Assembly (NCBI RefSeq): GCF_000420425.1
Contig: NZ_ATUX01000008.1
Coordinates: 62,001-126,000, forward strand
Length of the DNA: 64,000 nt
Reading direction: 5' to 3'
DNA from: Schaalia vaccimaxillae DSM 15804
GTDB lineage: Bacteria > Actinomycetota > Actinomycetes > Actinomycetales > Actinomycetaceae
Positions 62,459 to 64,000 of this stretch are shown in pieces; positions within the stretch are counted from its first letter, which is position 1; each line of letters opens with the position of its first letter. The notes beneath the pieces are model-generated. The model saw only the letters and a program-made list of their open reading frames with translations. It did no database searches and was not told the origin of the DNA. Both the position numbers and the translations under genes were made by a program.

Positions 62459-64000
62459 TCAAAATAGGAAAGGAATCATCCTGCCAGACACTGGATCGAA
62501 GACAGAGTGAACCTTCCATTTTCCATTCGGCATATGCTCGGTAATAAATCCCCTGGTTCCTGGAACGGTATTAGGATATTGCGCTCCTGGTTGTCTTACG
62601 CCTTCCCATTCCGAGTGGATCTTATCGACACCCCCCGTGACGCCTGTGCCAGTGTAAGGATCGCGGTATCCGCTAACACCGGGAGCACTTCCTGGCGCGC
62701 GAGGATGAGAATTTGGTGCCTGAACATCAGAAATAGCGCCAGCATCGGGATGGATTGGAGGTCCATAAGTCAAACTAGAGGATGTGTTTGCTCCTCCATC
62801 AATCTCTACGTGGAGTGAGTACGCTCTTTCGTGAGCATTCGGGAAGGGGTTGTAACCTGTCCCAGATTGATCTGCGTAGCGCAATCCCATATTTGTGTAT
62901 ATGTCGGTAGGCGTTCCTGGCGTTGGATCCCAATGATGTCCAGGGGCAGTTGAGAAACCGCGCAGACTTACCGTCCCAGTTTCCGCCGAATAGAAACTGG
63001 ACATATCGAAGTCGCGTCCCAGGACGGCCTTGACGCGCCAGTCTCCTTCTCCCTGAAGATGCGGGTTTAAAGCTAGAACAGCGCGTTGGTGTTGTGGAGA
63101 TAGGTCTTCAAAGTGACTATGGAGTAACGCTTTGGCCTGTTCAACTGAGAGGTCTTCAAGACCGCAAGCTTGTAGAATCTTCTCTTTATTCGACCCAGAT
63201 AAGGCTTCTGAGAGTTGGTCGAGTCCCGACTTCTGGTCCTGGAATATGCGTACTTGTTCGAGTGCTTGAGCTCGAAGATCCTGATACCTGATGTTGTTCC
63301 ATAAGAGGCCAGCATCATGAGAGACACTTTGATAGACCCTAGAGCCCAGATCTTTTGCATCCGCGTAGAAGTTACCAGCGGCTTCCTTCGCATCGAGATA
63401 CTTGGTACCAGCCTTATGACCAGCTGCTGCACCGACATTCTCGAGAATTTCATCAAAACGCTTCTTGCCGGCTTGGACAAAGTCGACACCTCTTGAAATC
63501 CTGGGGAATTTCTGGCGCAACGCCGACTTGAACCCCGCCAGAATCTCATCGAGTTTGTTGAGCAGTTTCTTGAGAGCTTCGAAGGATGAGATCAGGTCGT
63601 CAATTTTCTTGCCCATGGTGGCACCCCATGTGGCCACCCTGCGGGAAACATCGCAGATGACCTTAGGGACGAGCACGCCGAGCGAAGCGACGGCCTCAAT
63701 GATCGCCGATCCAAGAGTTCCTATAATCTCTCCAAGCGCATCGCGGACTAGGTCGTGAACGATCTGGACTAGTTCGGCTGCAACAGACACCGCCGATCCG
63801 AATCCTGATGCAGCACCACCGAGTGCGACGAGGCCGTCGGTGAGTAGTTTCTGAGCAGCCCGGTATTGTTCAACAGTCATACCACTCATCTTCGCGGTAG
63901 CGGCTACAACTTTGTCAGCAATCTGAGTGGCGCATTGGTCGAGGTAATTTCCGATATTACCCCAGGTCGCGCCAATTCCACGGACTTCAGCTGCGTCTCC
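62459..64000 (-). CDS. Type VII-secreted polymorphic-toxin-like protein, 5' end beyond window
   Basis: 513 residues visible; the frame is open to the right edge, so ATG 63889 is internal. The visible N-terminus has a WXG100-like helix region (GATWGNIGNYLDQCATQIAD), followed by a long helical segment (GGAASGFGSAVSVAAELVQI, coiled-coil-like SSFEALKKLLNKLDEIL). The C-terminal ~190 residues are Gly/Pro/Tyr-rich with GRDFDMSSFYSAETG, GPPIHPDAG and GKWKVHSVFDPVSG, and resemble no toxin fold I can name. Base composition and codons (more A/T-ending) differ from the core genes to the left, suggesting transfer. A secreted effector is the best reading; activity is unknown. Confidence 0.65.
   Translation of the reverse strand, partial: GDAAEVRGIGATWGNIGNYLDQCATQIADKVVAATAKMSGMTVEQYRAAQKLLTDGLVALGGAASGFGSAVSVAAELVQIVHDLVRDALGEIIGTLGSAIIEAVASLGVLVPKVICDVSRRVATWGATMGKKIDDLISSFEALKKLLNKLDEILAGFKSALRQKFPRISRGVDFVQAGKKRFDEILENVGAAAGHKAGTKYLDAKEAAGNFYADAKDLGSRVYQSVSHDAGLLWNNIRYQDLRAQALEQVRIFQDQKSGLDQLSEALSGSNKEKILQACGLEDLSVEQAKALLHSHFEDLSPQHQRAVLALNPHLQGEGDWRVKAVLGRDFDMSSFYSAETGTVSLRGFSTAPGHHWDPTPGTPTDIYTNMGLRYADQSGTGYNPFPNAHERAYSLHVEIDGGANTSSSLTYGPPIHPDAGAISDVQAPNSHPRAPGSAPGVSGYRDPYTGTGVTGGVDKIHSEWEGVRQPGAQYPNTVPGTRGFITEHMPNGKWKVHSVFDPVSGRMIPFLF

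Noticed and set aside
63887-63889. ATG as the start of the toxin-like gene
   Set aside because: The frame stays open to base 64000 with WXG-like text, so the true start lies beyond the window.

Overview
The window reads as chromosome of a high-GC Gram-positive bacterium (Actinomycetota). Signs are a complete menaquinone-linked NADH dehydrogenase operon (nuoA-N), menaquinone synthesis genes, a BldC-type regulator, a 32-residue AURKAIP1/COX24-like ribosomal peptide, L,D-transpeptidases with stacked wall-binding domains, and many genes whose start codon sits 6-8 bases after a -10 box (leaderless). A member of the Actinomycetaceae or a close relative is my guess from gene content; the sequence alone does not fix the genus.

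Layout. (1) 1-4782: a peptide-type ABC importer (binding lipoprotein, DppB-like permease, and a DppC permease fused to a DppD-type ATPase that runs off the left edge) divergent from a FadR-type regulator whose probable operator lies inside the importer promoter. (2) 4834-8887: a sugar-porter transporter, a fused two-domain esterase and a HutC-type regulator. (3) 8983-14303: housekeeping genes rpmG, three tRNAs (Met, Thr, Tyr), a YajQ-family protein, htpX, alanine dehydrogenase and an FprA-type ferredoxin reductase. (4) 14730-20127: a zinc uptake system of Azt type, with divergent aztA and aztB, aztC and two AztD-like lipoproteins. (5) 20378-38645: one long minus-strand operon, a menJ-like reductase, nuoA to nuoN, then a polyprenyl diphosphate synthase, nearly all joined by stop/start overlaps. 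(6) 38870-55913: menaquinone genes menG, menF, menD, menC, menB, menE and menA, mixed with an HtrA protease, a catalytically degenerate GH42-like protein, two L,D-transpeptidases, a small membrane protein and a histidine phosphatase. (7) 56124-59246: a ribosomal peptide, a BldC-like regulator and a TrkH/TrkA potassium system. (8) 59265-64000: accessory DNA with a decayed and an intact copy of an unrecognised ~420-residue protein family and, convergent to them, a type VII-secreted toxin-like protein that runs off the right edge and looks poorer in GC.

How it fits together: MenF, MenD, MenC, MenE and MenB make the naphthoate ring, the polyprenyl synthase makes the tail, MenA joins them, MenG methylates and the MenJ-like reductase may saturate one isoprene. 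The product accepts electrons from the Nuo complex encoded in the middle.

The most unusual signal is a family of 22-bp intergenic repeats at six loci. Five of them follow a gene's 3' end in the same orientation, after a pyrimidine-rich tract, and at two loci they sit next to a 93-bp hairpin element of ~90% identity.
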